From positions 30,615,920 to 30,679,919 of the forward strand of contig CM057156.1 in the NCBI GenBank assembly GCA_029962745.1: a DNA stretch of 64,000 nucleotides, read 5' to 3'. Below the pieces are notes generated by a model that saw only the letters and a program-made list of their open reading frames with translations, was not told the DNA's origin and did no database searches. The position numbers were made by a program, and so were the translations under genes. Below, in pieces: positions 25,109-38,700 of this stretch. This DNA is from Echinometra lucunter (taxonomy: Eukaryota; Echinodermata; Echinoidea; Camarodonta; Echinometridae). Within the stretch, counting starts at the first letter, position 1; each line of letters starts with the position of its first letter.

Positions 25109-26508
25109 CGTTATATGAGATTGTCATTTCTCTGGTGACATTACAATTATCCACAGGAGAAAAACTTGAAGCAACTTGCCAGCAAACTTGGTTAAATGGC
25201 ATCATCGGGTGAAGCAAAAATATATAGTGTCAGGGCAAACCTGAAAGAAGAGCATCTTGTGAGGTGATCAACTCATACATTACTACTGTGTGAAAATGCT
25301 TCTGATAACCTCAATATTCTTAAATGACTTGATTCCTGTGGTGTTTACAGTCCTTTCCTACATTTTCTACAAACCTTAGAAAATCTTCACTGCATCTTTT
25401 AATTCTATAAAAGTAATTGCACATCACTAAATGCAAATATGACTATTTCATTTCTGCTGCCTTTTTGAAACATTAACAATGTCACAAGCATAGTACAAAT
25501 CTCTAAATGTCTACACTGAATGCATATATACAAAAATTGACATGCATGTTATAAGTACTACTTCTATATAAGTTACAAAAGATCAAATAATATTGATTTA
25601 AAGAAAATATCAGATTACCAGCCAATATATACATACATATTACCTGGATTCATACAAATATCATATCAATAACTGTAACATCTAAACATCAGCCTAAAAT
25701 TTTTGTCCAACCGGTTTTCTTCCGGAGTATTCTTGGACTTTAAGCAATCACCTCCAAACACACAGCTACAGCTGAGAAGACTACAAGACCAATGGCCCAC
25801 AGTACTAGGTGGTTTGGTGGTTCTCTGGAGAGTGTCAGAAGGCCTAACAGACCAGGATATATTTTTTGTTTTTGAGAGGCAATGTTGGTCTCCGGTCCAG
25901 GGTTGTCCATCTACTGAGGTGTCCCATACATGTGCAAGAGGATATTTTCAATGAAATATTTCGATCAACTAATAGATATGATCGAGGTATTTGTTCCAGC
26001 TGTGAGGCCAAAGTTTGGAAGACATTCTCAGCTATACAGAGAGACTATATGCATGTATGATCCTGCCAAATAAATCTGAATGTTTATCAAGTGAATAGAA
26101 ATATCCTTCATTCTATTCTGATTTATGACATTTCATAGGGTGGAAGATTTGGCCACAAGGAGGCTGTACAAATACATGTACTAAGGTTTAAAACAGGGAT
26201 CATCCAAATCTTGTTTAAAAAAAAAAAAACAGGAAAAGTTTTGTTAAAAACATGAACTACATTGTATGGCAAATCTGCAGCTGATTCCATAATTTTCAAA
26301 CTTTCATTGTAATATAATGGCAAGAAATATTAATGTTACGCGAGGTGTTTAACAATTGCACACAGGTTTACGTGCATGGGTAAATATTATGTTGAATACA
26401 TGTAATACAACTCCACTGATATGAAGGAATTTACTGTACAAACACAACTCTGCCCTAATTTGGCAAAAGGAAGCAAGTAACATACCAACCAAATCTGAGT
26501 TATTAATG

Positions 26509-26514
26509 TTTATT
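26509..26514 (-). terminator. Candidate polyadenylation signal of the LRRK1-type gene
   Basis: AATAAA on the minus strand, about 190 bp downstream of the stop codon at 26704-26706. It is the first good hexamer I see after the stop in copy C. Confidence 0.4.
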
Positions 26515-26703
26515 TGTTTTATATAATGTGCTCTTCTTCCACGCCAAATTTTATGCTTAAACACTCATCCTGCTGAGAGATATGTTAAGAGTAAGACATG
26601 ACGATATTCCACTGATGTCTGTACAAGTGACAGACACATGTCGCTCTTTTACAGATAATGTCACTTTTTTTTACTTGCTTCCTTTTGCCAAAGTAGGCTA
26701 GAA

Positions 26704-29389
26704 CTATAATTCTAGGTATGTGCCTGATTTGCTTGTTCTCTTTCTACACTGTGTGTTGATAGTTTGGAACTGCTCCTCTTGAAACTGTCCCCAGTCCTCC
26801 CACACACACATGTTCTCAATCTGACTGGCGTTGCTGTCTGGTTTGTTGCTGTTGTGGCAAGCAACTACCCTGTTAGAGCCAGCTCGATGTAGTCCTACTA
26901 CCTTTCCACTGTTTCCTTTGACTACGGCATCAGCATTCAGTACAGTCACTACTTCATCTACTTGAACATCAATCTGTGAATCAGGAGACCTGATGCTGTC
27001 TCTGACATTGACAAGCACAATATCACCACTTGATCTTCCAATCCATAATACATCATCCACAACCAGGAGAGAGCTGACTTTGGTGGATGACTGACTCTGA
27101 GATGCAAGGATGCTGTGTATGTTCCATCGATTCATGCGAGTCCTACCCCGTCGACCATAAAGCTGTCGAGTGCTTGTCTGCCTATGAGGAGCTACTATGC
27201 AAGCAGCTCTGAAGTGATCATCGATCATGGGCAGCTCCTTCTGGAGCTCGGCATCCTGAGAGGATCTATGTCTACCATCTCCATTGCTATTTGTTTCACA
27301 AACAGCCGTGGCATTGATAAGTTCCTGCTCCTTCTCCTTCTCCTCCCAGCTTCTCACCAGCTCATGCCTCTCCTCCTCTGACAGTGGAAGAAAGGACCCA
27401 CAGATGAGGACACTTTCCTTGCAGTCCAAGATCGCCACACACCTCCTGGTCTCAACACTGTATTGGTAAACATACAGCCCACTTGAGGTGAAACACCACA
27501 CACTACCCTGACTATGTACGATATCTTCTACCATTCCTTCCATACCAGCAGCCACCTGAATTGCATCTGGTTCTAGAGAGATATCACTTAAGGAGATGAT
27601 TCTCAGGTTAGTTCCACAACTAACCCAGACTTCGGATCCATCAGCTTCATCTCCACTGCTTCCTGTCCTTTTTCTACTCTCAAGACCATTCCTTGCTTCT
27701 CTTATTCCCCTGATATCTCCTCTTACACCTTGTTCATGTTGTGGTGATCTGTACTTTCCGCCACTGATTCCATTAGACAGTACTTCCTCATACTGTCTTC
27801 TTCGCTCTGCCACTGAGTCACCATTCTTCTTTATTGGGACAGCCACCATCTTGTTACATGGTAGGTTGTGCTTACTAAGCTGCATCCTGGCCACTAGTCT
27901 TAGATCATCTGTAGCGTGATGTCCACCATCTTCTGTTCTATGGCTTAGGACGGTCACTGTTCCATCGGCTTGACCAACGAACAGCAAGGAATGCTTGTGT
28001 CCACTTGGCTGCATAGTGGAAAAACAAATCAAAATTTGGATTTTCAAAGCAGGAAATATCTCTCAAACATGTAGAATAGAGCTCTAGAACATTGACATGT
28101 GGATCTAAGGATTATTCGAACAAAATCAACAGAGTTTTCTTCCCCTACAGGGATTTCACATTAAAGGCTACTTAGTAAAAGCATAAAATGTCAATCGACA
28201 GGAATGAGGTCTATCAAAACAAATTCTTAGGTGAAGCTCAAGTTGAGCAACTGAAAACTCACCTGATTGAGATAGAGCAGTGATGTAGGTTGAGCTCCCA
28301 CTCTGGCTTCTACTAGAAGACTTGCATAAGAAGACTGAGATGAGGGCAGATGATACACTTGCACAAAGTCACCCTTCAGGAGCAATAGAAAAAAAAAAAC
28401 AATGATGGATTATTGACCACATAGCATAAAGTCTGGCTCCTTGATGTAATAGACTCATTACATTACCTCTCGTATAATAAAATCTTTGGCAAAATGAAAG
28501 TTTACTCCTTGTAATTACTGGGACATACCTAGATGTGCATGAATGTTAACCAAAACAAGAAGATATTAGCTGTATCAACTAAGAGAAGCATCCTATTCTA
28601 AGTGCATTTAAGTGTACTAATCACCTGGGGAAAAAAAAAAATTATGTACAACTACATGTAGTACATGTAAAATACCCCTCCCCCCCAAAAAAAAATACAA
28701 AAAAACAAAATACAAAAAAACAAAACTAAAAACAAAACAAAAACAAACTCGACATGCTAGAAAGACACAAGTCCCCACAATTCGAACATTTACAGAATTA
28801 ATGCCCAACTTTTGATAATTGAATTATATTTGAACTTGCATTATCTCTTTAATATTTAAAGCTTGAATATTGAATATAGTACAGTGACATATAATCACTA
28901 ACATACAGAGAAAAATGTGCTTCGGTGATTGTTGAACTTCAAGCCAACGGTGCTTTATGGATCAATGATGTGTAATTCAGATATAATGTTTCTACAATGC
29001 ATGATCCTATTTGGAAGTTTAAGAAGAACCTTTTTAATCGTTGTCCAAGAAATGTTGGTGTTTAAGAACAATCTCCCCTACTTTTCACACAGCAAGAATT
29101 AGGCCAAACTGATACAAATAAAATCAACTTTTATTTCTCCCTTTATAGCCAAACACATGAAGCATTCTAGCTGGTGACAAACATTAGCAACAAATAGATA
29201 TAATGTAAAGCTACATACCACTGTCCCCACTATAAGTTTGGTTCCACAAGGTGTAGCTATAGCAGTCTTGATCATAGGGCACCGGAGTTCATTCTGACGA
29301 CTGGACTTACAGCATCCATTATCATCGACCTGGAATGACCTCACTGATGTGCCTCGTCCAGAGTCAATGACCAGGTGAACAACCTTATC
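26704..29389 (-). CDS. LRRK1: LRRK1 exons 20-22: C-terminal WD40-like domain
   Basis: Exons 29219-29389 (57 codons), 28263-28373 (37 codons) and 26704-28008 (434 codons plus stop), joined in phase 0. Repeat-like strands include [66 protein letters not shown] and [16 protein letters not shown], consistent with a degenerate beta-propeller. An Arg/Lys/Ser-rich loop ([26 protein letters not shown]) interrupts the propeller. The tail has VWEDWG, as in LRRK1. The stop is TAG at 26704-26706. This copy is undamaged, unlike its duplicate at 17188-18857. Confidence 0.92.
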
Positions 29390-29722
29390 CTGCCAAATGA
29401 AATGCAAAATAAAAAAGTTCAAGAGAATCTTGTCATAGCTGGTTGTACATTTCATAATGAAATGCAATGATATTATGAATTGATTATTCCTTGTCAAAGA
29501 GAACAGATACGAACAACTTTTTCTATGAATTAAAAGAAATCAACCAGATAATGTTACGCGGTTATAGCATGGGTATAACATGTTGACACAGTAAAGCAAT
29601 TAGTTCTTATCCTAAAAAAAAAAAAAAACCAACCCCCCTCCCAGATAATGTTACACGGTTATAGCATGGGTAGAACAAGTTGACACAGTAAAACAATTAG
29701 TTCTTATCCTTAAAAAAAAAAA

Positions 29723-29754
<32 letters not shown>

Positions 29755-32700
29755 AAAAAACCTCCCCTCAGATATAAATGATAAATCAATTCATTTAAAA
29801 TCACAAGAATTTTCGTTTCATATTAGTTTTTATTTTTATATAAAGCCAAAAGAATGCACTGAAAACAGCAAGTTATTAGAAGAATTAATCACAGGCAACC
29901 AGCCAGCCAGTGACTTGTACAAGCCTGGTGTTGATGATACTACTGTTGACCTATCCCCCAGAATTAACACACTACCGTGACTGTGGTAACTGAACTGAAT
30001 AAGGGCGCAAGGACTGTGATAAAGCGAGAATTGCCAATGATAAAAATCATAGAGATGATTAGCACAATGAAGTGTGGAAAGCATAATTGCAAGTCTGAGG
30101 ATATGGCAAAGAAAGATAAACAGAAAGGAAGAAAGAAAGAGAGATATGGAGAAAGAAGAGAGCAAGAGAGAGATAAAGCTTACCTCATCCTGAGATCCTA
30201 CACTGAATGCCATGGACACCCCATCCTCCACTTCCACCACTCTCCTGAGACACAAGAAGCTTGGTTCTGATAGCAGCTGTAGAATGGTTTTACCTTGGGG
30301 TCTCTCTCCTGGTCTGTCTTGCCAGCAGGATTCCATCAGACCACCCAAGGCTGGGAAGACTTGCCTTGGGGGCATTGTGTACTCGTGGAAGTTGAAGCTT
30401 GGTTTGCGACCCTCGTTCACGGCCAGCTGGATCTCGATACGGCTGTGCTGATCATGGTAAGGAACTGTGCCTGTCATCAGATGGTAGAGAAACATCCCAT
30501 AGGAGAACCAATCCACCTGGTCAGAAGATAATACAATCATCAACAGACATTAGAACCTAAATTCTTTTCAAAGAATGAAATTGCAATAAAAATACTCATC
30601 TTTGATTGGAACTGCACCTTCATGTACATGAATATAAAATATGAACCCTTCTATCTTACTCAGAAAGAGGACTGTGTTTTCAAGTGTGCTTGATCATTAT
30701 GCACATAGCTGTAGAAGAACGTTCACTGACCTCACTTAATGATTCTGGTTCTATAATACGTGTAATAATATGTATAATCTTGTAACAATTATTCTGCAGT
30801 CAAATTTCTACATTAATCAAATTCCTAACTTCATTCCTAGACAAAACCATTGCTGTCATCCACAAGCCTTCTTCTGACAAGCTTGTTGACAACACTGTAT
30901 ATCAAAGGGAAAGTCCATCCCAGAATTTTCACTGTTTCAATAAAAAGAAATGAATTTGAACAGCTTTTTAATAAAAGAAATGAGCAAAATCGGTGAAAGA
31001 ATAAGAAAATCACACTCATTTACATTTTCTAGTAAATTACTCTCGGCTCTGCAAATTGGCAACACTGATGACATCATATGCGAGCAGCTCTCCGTTCACT
31101 CTTTGTACATGAAATTTCACATTTTCTCAATTTTCTTGGAAGTTACACATTTTCTAACCCCCATAGTCAGTGTATGTTCAGAAGAATTGCTTTTTACATT
31201 ATATACTTTGACTATGGGGTGAGAAACTGTTTAACTTTCAAGAAAATTGAGAAAATGTGAAATTTCATGTATAAAGTGAACGGAGAGCTGCTCGCATATT
31301 ATGTCATCAGTGTTGCCAATTTGCAGAGCCGAGAGTAATTTACTAGCAAATGTAAATGAGTGTAATTTTCTTATTCTTTGACCGATTTTGCTCATTTCTT
31401 TTTTAAAATGCTGTTCAAATTTAACTCCTTTTATTGAAACAGTGAAACTCATCCCAAAAAATCTCTTTCTCATGCTTACATAACAGCCTATCCCCATATA
31501 TATCATACACAACACCAGGTGATCTCACGGTTACCTGCCTAAAATCTCACGCATTGCTGGTCTTTGACCTTGGCATCTCTGGGTGATTGGTGATTATTCA
31601 TCAGCAGTCTTCTACTGCAGTAGCCACAGTACATATACATTCTATATACTGTGGGTACAGTATATGACAGGTGTACACTGACTCAAGTGTTGAAATTTAC
31701 TGCACATAGTTTCGTTGACAGAACTGTTGACATTGGCTAAAAACTTGACCTGACATGTCGACAAAGAAATTTGTACTCGACAAGCGCACTGCACAAAACT
31801 ATACCTAGCCCTAAAACTAAATTGCAATGGTAAGTTTAAACCTTTTGCAGCATGCAACAACAAATGTTGGAACTCGTAATGCATCACCCTGATTCTAGTA
31901 CTACCCACCTTCTCATCAAACACCTTGCCTTGAAGGATCTCTGGTGCACAGAACCCTGGTGGGCCAGCCATTCCCATTGCACCCATCATGTCATACTTCC
32001 GAGATATGCCATAATCTGTGAGCTTGATATTCACATCATCATTGACATCAGATGAGAAGAGTAAGATATTGTCTGTCTTCAGGTCACAGTAGATGATTTC
32101 TTTGCTGTGCAGGAACTCTACTGCTGATGCAACCTGTACGGCGATCTTGTATGTAAGCATTCGACTTAGCACAGGTTCCAGGACAATCTGCTGCTTTACA
32201 AAGTGCGGCCGAGCAGACTGGTGCTCTGCCATTAGGTAACTCTGAAGGTCACCGAGAGGAGCATAGTCCATAGCAAAACAGAGATGTCTGACAGACACAC
32301 CAACAAGATTGACGATGCATGGATGATCTAGTTTAGACATGATTGCAACCTCGTTTCTCAGCTTGTGGAAACTTTCCATCAACATGGCTGCCTCTAAAGA
32401 GTCGCAGGAACTGTCTTCCATGCAGGTGGAGTCTCTTGTCATGTTGGACACAGAGGAAGGTGTAGATGCGCATGATGCATATCCTTCGCTAGGGGAAGAG
32501 AATGTCTGATTCTTCAAGAGTCGTGATGGAAACATGGTCTTGGCTGCAACGGTCTTTCCGCGGAACTTTGCCCTGAAGACTTCACCAAAACCACCCTGTC
32601 CTAGAGACTGGCCGGTCACCATATGCAGCTTGAATTCCTCTTGCTTCAGATGCCTGATGCTAAGATCTTTCATGAACATGTCTGGTATCAGGACAGCAAT

Positions 32701-35700
32701 GGGAACGACTTTGTCCTTGGAGTTGGTGCATGCATCAATATTCACCTCACCACGGATATATCTCTGGACCAGTTCCTCTACTGTGTAACAGTGGGGTAGA
32801 TTCTCTGTCACAGGTTCAAGACCATCAGGGCCATGAATCACACAGATTGGGCAAGGAACCAACCGCTTGACCTTTGGCTGAATGCTGTCATATACTGAGG
32901 CACACAAACCTACAGAAAAGAAAATGCTGTTATCAATTGAGGCACACAATTCTCTACATAACACAACCTGGAATATGCCTTTTTTCTAAAAGTTCAGTGC
33001 CTATAAAATATTAAGGAACATATTTTTGTCAAAGAGCTGTATCTCATTATTCTTTAAACTGCATATCCAGTCTATCATGCACTAAAACACCAATCCTTGA
33101 TAAGAACTTTTATGCTCTGCTTCATACGCTCAATCTAACACTTTGATATGTATGCTCCATCTTCAATCAAGATATAAAAGTATCTTGGGTTTGTTTATCA
33201 ATTATTTCTTAAATTATCAATTTCTTCGTTTATGATTTTGATATGCATTAATCCTGAATTTACAATCTTTTTTTTTCTATAATCATTTGCATGGCTTTCT
33301 CAGTGAATATTCTATTTATTTGAAAATGCCTTGTATTTTACTTTGATTTTGTTTCTTCAGTTCGGCCAGTGCCCACTATGAAGTTTTTCAAAATAAAACA
33401 GTTCAACAAATTAAATCAAAATACAGCTAAAGAGCAGAAAATATACATTAACCAAATAAAAACCTCAAGAAATTGTTAAAGCCCACTTGGATACCAAATC
33501 TTGATCAAACCCTCAACTTGGCCAAACACAAACTCCACCAACACCCATCTGGGTATCAATCCTTGATCAGACTCTTAGTTTGGTCCAACACACACCCCAC
33601 CAACACCCATCTGGGTATCAATCCTTGATCAGACTCTTAGTTTGGTCCACCACACCCCCACCAACACCCATCTGGGTATCAATCCTTGATCAGACTCTTA
33701 GTTTGGTCCACCACACACACCCCACCAACACCCATCTGGGTATCAATCCTTGACCAGACCTTAGTTTGGTCCACCACACACCCCGCACACACCCATCTGG
33801 GTATCAATCCTTGATCAGACTCTTAGTTTGGTCCACCACACACACCCCACCAACACCCATCTGGGTATCAATCCTTGACCAGACCTTAGTTTGATCCACC
33901 ACACACCCCACCAACACCCATCTGGGTATCAATCCTTGACCAGACCTTAGTTTGGTCCACCACACACCCCACACACACCCATCTGGGTATCAATCCTTGA
34001 TCAGATCCTTAGCTTGGTCCTTCACACACCCCACACACACCCATCTGGGTATCAATCCTTGATCAGACCCTTAGCTTGGTCCTTCACACACCCCACACAC
34101 ACCCAACACACACCCATCTGGGTATCAATCCTTGATCAGACCCTTAGCTTGGTCCTTCACACACCCCACAGACACCCATCTGGATATCAATCCTGAATCA
34201 GAGGCTCAATCTGATCCACCATCATCCCACCAATCACTCACCTGGATACCAATCCTTGATCAGACCCTCTATTTGGTCCACCACACACCCCATGGCAGCA
34301 AAGTGACCCTCTTGGCAGCTGATGAGGATGTCCACTCCTGGAGATTTGTCAGTGCTCGGAAAGACAGTTGATCGTACCAGGATTTGTCCCGTCTTATGCC
34401 TGAAGAATATCCCTTCCCTCCAGTAGATTGACTCGCTCTGAAGGAACCTGATACCCTTTGATATGCTGCAGTTTCTCACACTGAAAAGGATATAAATCAT
34501 GAGCTATTACAAGCCAGCATGTATGCATTACTGATAAAATTTGTAAGTACAAGTATATTCATCTATGTACTAAGGTAAAATTGAAATGCATATTAACCAC
34601 AACTTCCCACTTTGAAGACAAAATTATTTCGAGTCAAAAAGGATTCAAACAGACTAGGAAATCTTTTCCAAACTTGGGCTCCTAGGGAAAGGTGAAGCAG
34701 AGATACTCCACTTACAACTTTCAGTCTATCAGATTCTTATAGCAGAGATGACATGAAGAAATGGGGTCAATTTTACCTTGCAACAACATACCCTCAAAAC
34801 TGTCCAATCTTTGTTTATAGTGTTATCGGATTCAACTCAAGGTAGTGCAACTTTGTAAATTTCATTACAATATTCCACACTGATCATTTCCAACCGTTGG
34901 CAATGGATTTGAAGATTCTCCTAACCTCTTTGTACGGGAGAGATTCCTATTATTTCTTGATGGACTAATCTTTGTCTTCTTGTCATGCATCTGAAGATCA
35001 GCAATGAGACGTGATACCAGTCTTATCCAGAACCCTGGGGGTAGGTAGGGCATCTTATATACCCTCCTCAGGTAGTAGAATGGTGCATCACCAGTGTTGT
35101 GCAATGACAGCATTACACCAGGGTTGTCACGAGGGAGGCGAGAAGGTATCAAGAACCTACATATTCATGAAAAATATTAGAATGAAAATGATAATCATAT
35201 TATTAGTAAAACTAATAATTATAGTATTGTGTCTCTATGTCAAGTTAAATAAGACAAAATTTTATTTTGAATTTTTAGTTTCACATTGATTTTAAGTTTA
35301 TGAAAGATAAAATTTATGATGCATGTTTATTTAATGTTTGTATAATTATATGATTTCATAATATTTATGAGTTTGATATTCTAGGTCACAATTTGTTTTG
35401 ATTTTTCTTTCTTCAAAAAAGATAAAGTTTAATTATAGATTTCGTTTTTTCAAAATTTCTTGATGATTTTCTTTCGAAATGGACTTGGTAGTTTGTGTTT
35501 CATTGATTTTCTGTTTGTTATGTTTTTTCTTTTGTTTTCTAATTGTATTATTTGCAGGGTCTTCTCGGAAAACAGTGTTGTAACCACTGAAGAAGCTACC
35601 CTGGGTAAAAAAAGACAAAATAAATAAATTAATAAATAAAGTATAGTGAGCAGTTTCCAGTTACAAAACCAATGTCTTACCAGTGTTGCGAGATGGGAAC

Positions 35701-38700
35701 CACAATCTCAAAGCGAGCTAAGAGCTGAAGATACTGCTCAAACTTATCGTCTCCAATCCTGCTCTTCTTGCTTAGCTCCCTGAGAGTCTCTACATGCACC
35801 TTGCCCCCTTTGAGGCTTGATAAGGGTAGTGAAGTGACCCTCTGTAATGTACAGGCCAGCCAGACAGGGTCAATGAAGTACAGGTCATTCAGGCCATTCA
35901 GATGGTCGGTGAAGTGGACAATGCTCCCAATCTCGTGCAAGAAGTTGATCGCTGATGGGAAAAAATAGAAAACATTTTATTTGTCGATTCAATCATAAGC
36001 AATTGGAAATAGTCCAATCACCAAAAATATTTTGCTTTTAAGTTCAGGGTTCCATGCCAGCATGGAATCAGAAAGAGTTACCTATCAAACCAGGTCACAA
36101 ACAGCTACACTGTTATTCACACTCAATTTTTAAACAATGGACTACTGAAAAGCAGTGAATTTTTATTCACCCGCATGGTAGATTTACCCGACATTGAACC
36201 TTGCCAATACAGAGAAACTTGCTTTTCGTGCATGTATAAAGCACTTCTTATTTTACCTCAGATTTATATTTTTGCAGTTGGCCACTTTCTACAGTGACCA
36301 CATCATGTGGGAACGAGGTATAAAAAATCTTGTCCCATCCGAGGAATGGCTACTGTACCTTCTTGCAGTTCTTCTGGTGTATGTAGACCACTATCAGGAA
36401 TGAGTTGTACTATCTGAGCTAACTCTGTCTCAGTCATGATAGGCAGAAGAGGAGGGTCAGCTTTCTGACGAACTTCAACCTCCTGCCAGATACGCTTCTT
36501 CAGATTGAAATATGGCTGTGGAACCTGAACATTCAAATTAAAATTTTGCAAAAAAACACCTTTGAAGGAAGACGGATTCCACTGTAACATTTTCTCACAT
36601 AATACCATAATTCATGCACTTGAAAGCTGTATAGGCAATAAAGTACTGGTAATTCAGTTCTGTCACAGCATTCACTAAAGTATTCCCCTTACATTGAAGA
36701 CTTGTTTTTAGATACAGCCATACTAAAGCTTGCACTCTTGCACTCATCAGAGCAAAACTATACAATGAATAGAAGAAAAAGCCAAATCCCTTTTCTCTTC
36801 ACAATGAAAAAAAAGGATGATGGGTACACAAAACCAAAGATTGGTTGAAATCATACCAAGAATACTGTTGACTATATCACAGCAAGCTTTTGGATGGAAT
36901 ACATGCCAGTATTGAGATTTGGGATTTGAATATACATGTATCATGTACTGCACATGAGTGGAAACCACTGTAGAATTTCACCTTTCTTCCAATGAGCTTC
37001 TCCACACATGCAGGTCTCTTATGATGGACCTTCATCTGCATAGCAGTCTCATAGATGACACGTCTCAATTCTGCCATACCACTGCTCTTAGATCCCCTGG
37101 CATCTACCTCCACAATGCCTGATACAGGAGGGAATCCAGGTCCAACGTTCAGCATCTCAAATAGCTGACTGCGGAGCTCCATCATATCAACAGCGGAATT
37201 CTGAACAACATCATGGTGGGTCCCGACGATGACAATGTCAAAGTCTGAAGATCGAGACTACACAAGAAAAGGAATAGGTCTTGTCTCATTGGAGGTAATT
37301 ACGGTTTACAACAATTACAAGAGGTGTTCAATGATCTATCAAAAAGAAAAAAGACAAGTACGGTACCAGCCTGTAGAAATCAGTCAAAAATACACTTCTG
37401 ATGAGTACGTATCAAGAAATGAAATCACACATTATTTGGATCACAGATATTGCTAGTGGTGAAAAGCAAATATAAATTTGATGATTCCACGATTCATGAG
37501 GTGAATCAAAGGCATCACAAAATGAACATTACAGAGAAAAACCTATCAAAATTCTATATCTGAATAAACTGAGCAATACAGCTTGTCAATTACCTTCAAT
37601 CACATATATGAACAATATTAACCAAAACATCTTTTCAGAGCTTAGACTGAGCTTTATGTAGAGCCTGTCAAGCCCTTTCGGGGCACTTATACATGTACAT
37701 CGTCTTATTCATTTCAAATGATATGCGGTAATACTTCAAAGTCTGACTGCATGTTTCGCTGTTATTATCAAAATCATGATGAATACCACTCCCACATCAC
37801 TATAAAGTTCAAATCAAGACTCTAGGACACAAGAATGAAAGTGTCCGCATATAACTTACACTGATATTGAGAAGTAGAGATGAGAGTTTATGAGCTCCAT
37901 CCATGCCCTCACTCATATCCCAGATCAAGAGATAGAGAGTCTTGGCTGTCACAAAGCACTGATGAACATTCTCATACAGATCACCGCCTTTCATATCCCA
38001 ACAAAAGAATGTGATTGCTGGACCTTCCAACATCTCCTTCTCCTGTAATAAACGTAGATGGTACAACTTGGTGAAAACAGTGCTCAGTTGCATCACTTTA
38101 TACAAATTTTATTTTTCAATCAAAGTGGTAAAGAAAAGAACCTGGAACATGTTTCTGAAAATCTAGTTCCATTAATCATAATATAATAATAATAATGATA
38201 AAAAGTATTTACAAATATCAAAAAGGTTTTTACTAATTACCTTTGATATGTTTGAGAATTTTTCTTTGACTCTATCCTTGAGACTGCAGGCCTTTCCTTC
38301 CATTACAGGGTCTTGTAGTTCCCATTCTGAGACATGAAGAGCCATATCAAAGACACGCCCACTGGTATCATTCATCAGGCTTCCTAATAACGTTGTCTTG
38401 CCACTCTTCTGTGAAAGTAATGATAATTTAAATTATAAGATAGATATCAAAAAAATAAAATATTGTCTCATCTACCCCGGTCAGCCTTATCAGCATAACA
38501 ACACTCTGAACACAAGTAGGTAGAAAACTTCATCCATGGATATACACTAAGCATCCAGCCAGGATCAAAACCAAGACATCTTGTATGCAAGTCATGTTTT
38601 CTATTGAGACAATCAACGTACAATGTATACATTGTGTCTCATGTCAAGGTAGGGAAAAGTCGATCTTGAAAAAAGAAAAAGACTAAATCCACGTGTAAAA

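Larger units (their letters stand above)
19659..28677. repeat. Duplicated 9-kb block, copy C
   Basis: Same order as copy B. From 19.7 to about 25 kb it shows many one-base deletions and insertions relative to A and B, whereas at 26.7-28.4 kb its LRRK exons are perfectly open. Quality thus improves away from the contig start, which supports consensus error near contig ends. Outside the LRRK exons I see no supported gene here. Confidence 0.9.

Noticed and set aside
10120..28677. Biological tandem triplication of the LRRK1 3' end
   Set aside because: Differences between copies are mainly indels concentrated near contig ends, and each junction is a 500-N placeholder.
33480..34237. CRISPR-like array
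   Set aside because: The repeats are contiguous, without unique spacers, and derive from the neighbouring exon; this is a eukaryotic minisatellite. The 233-bp array at 51024 was excluded likewise.
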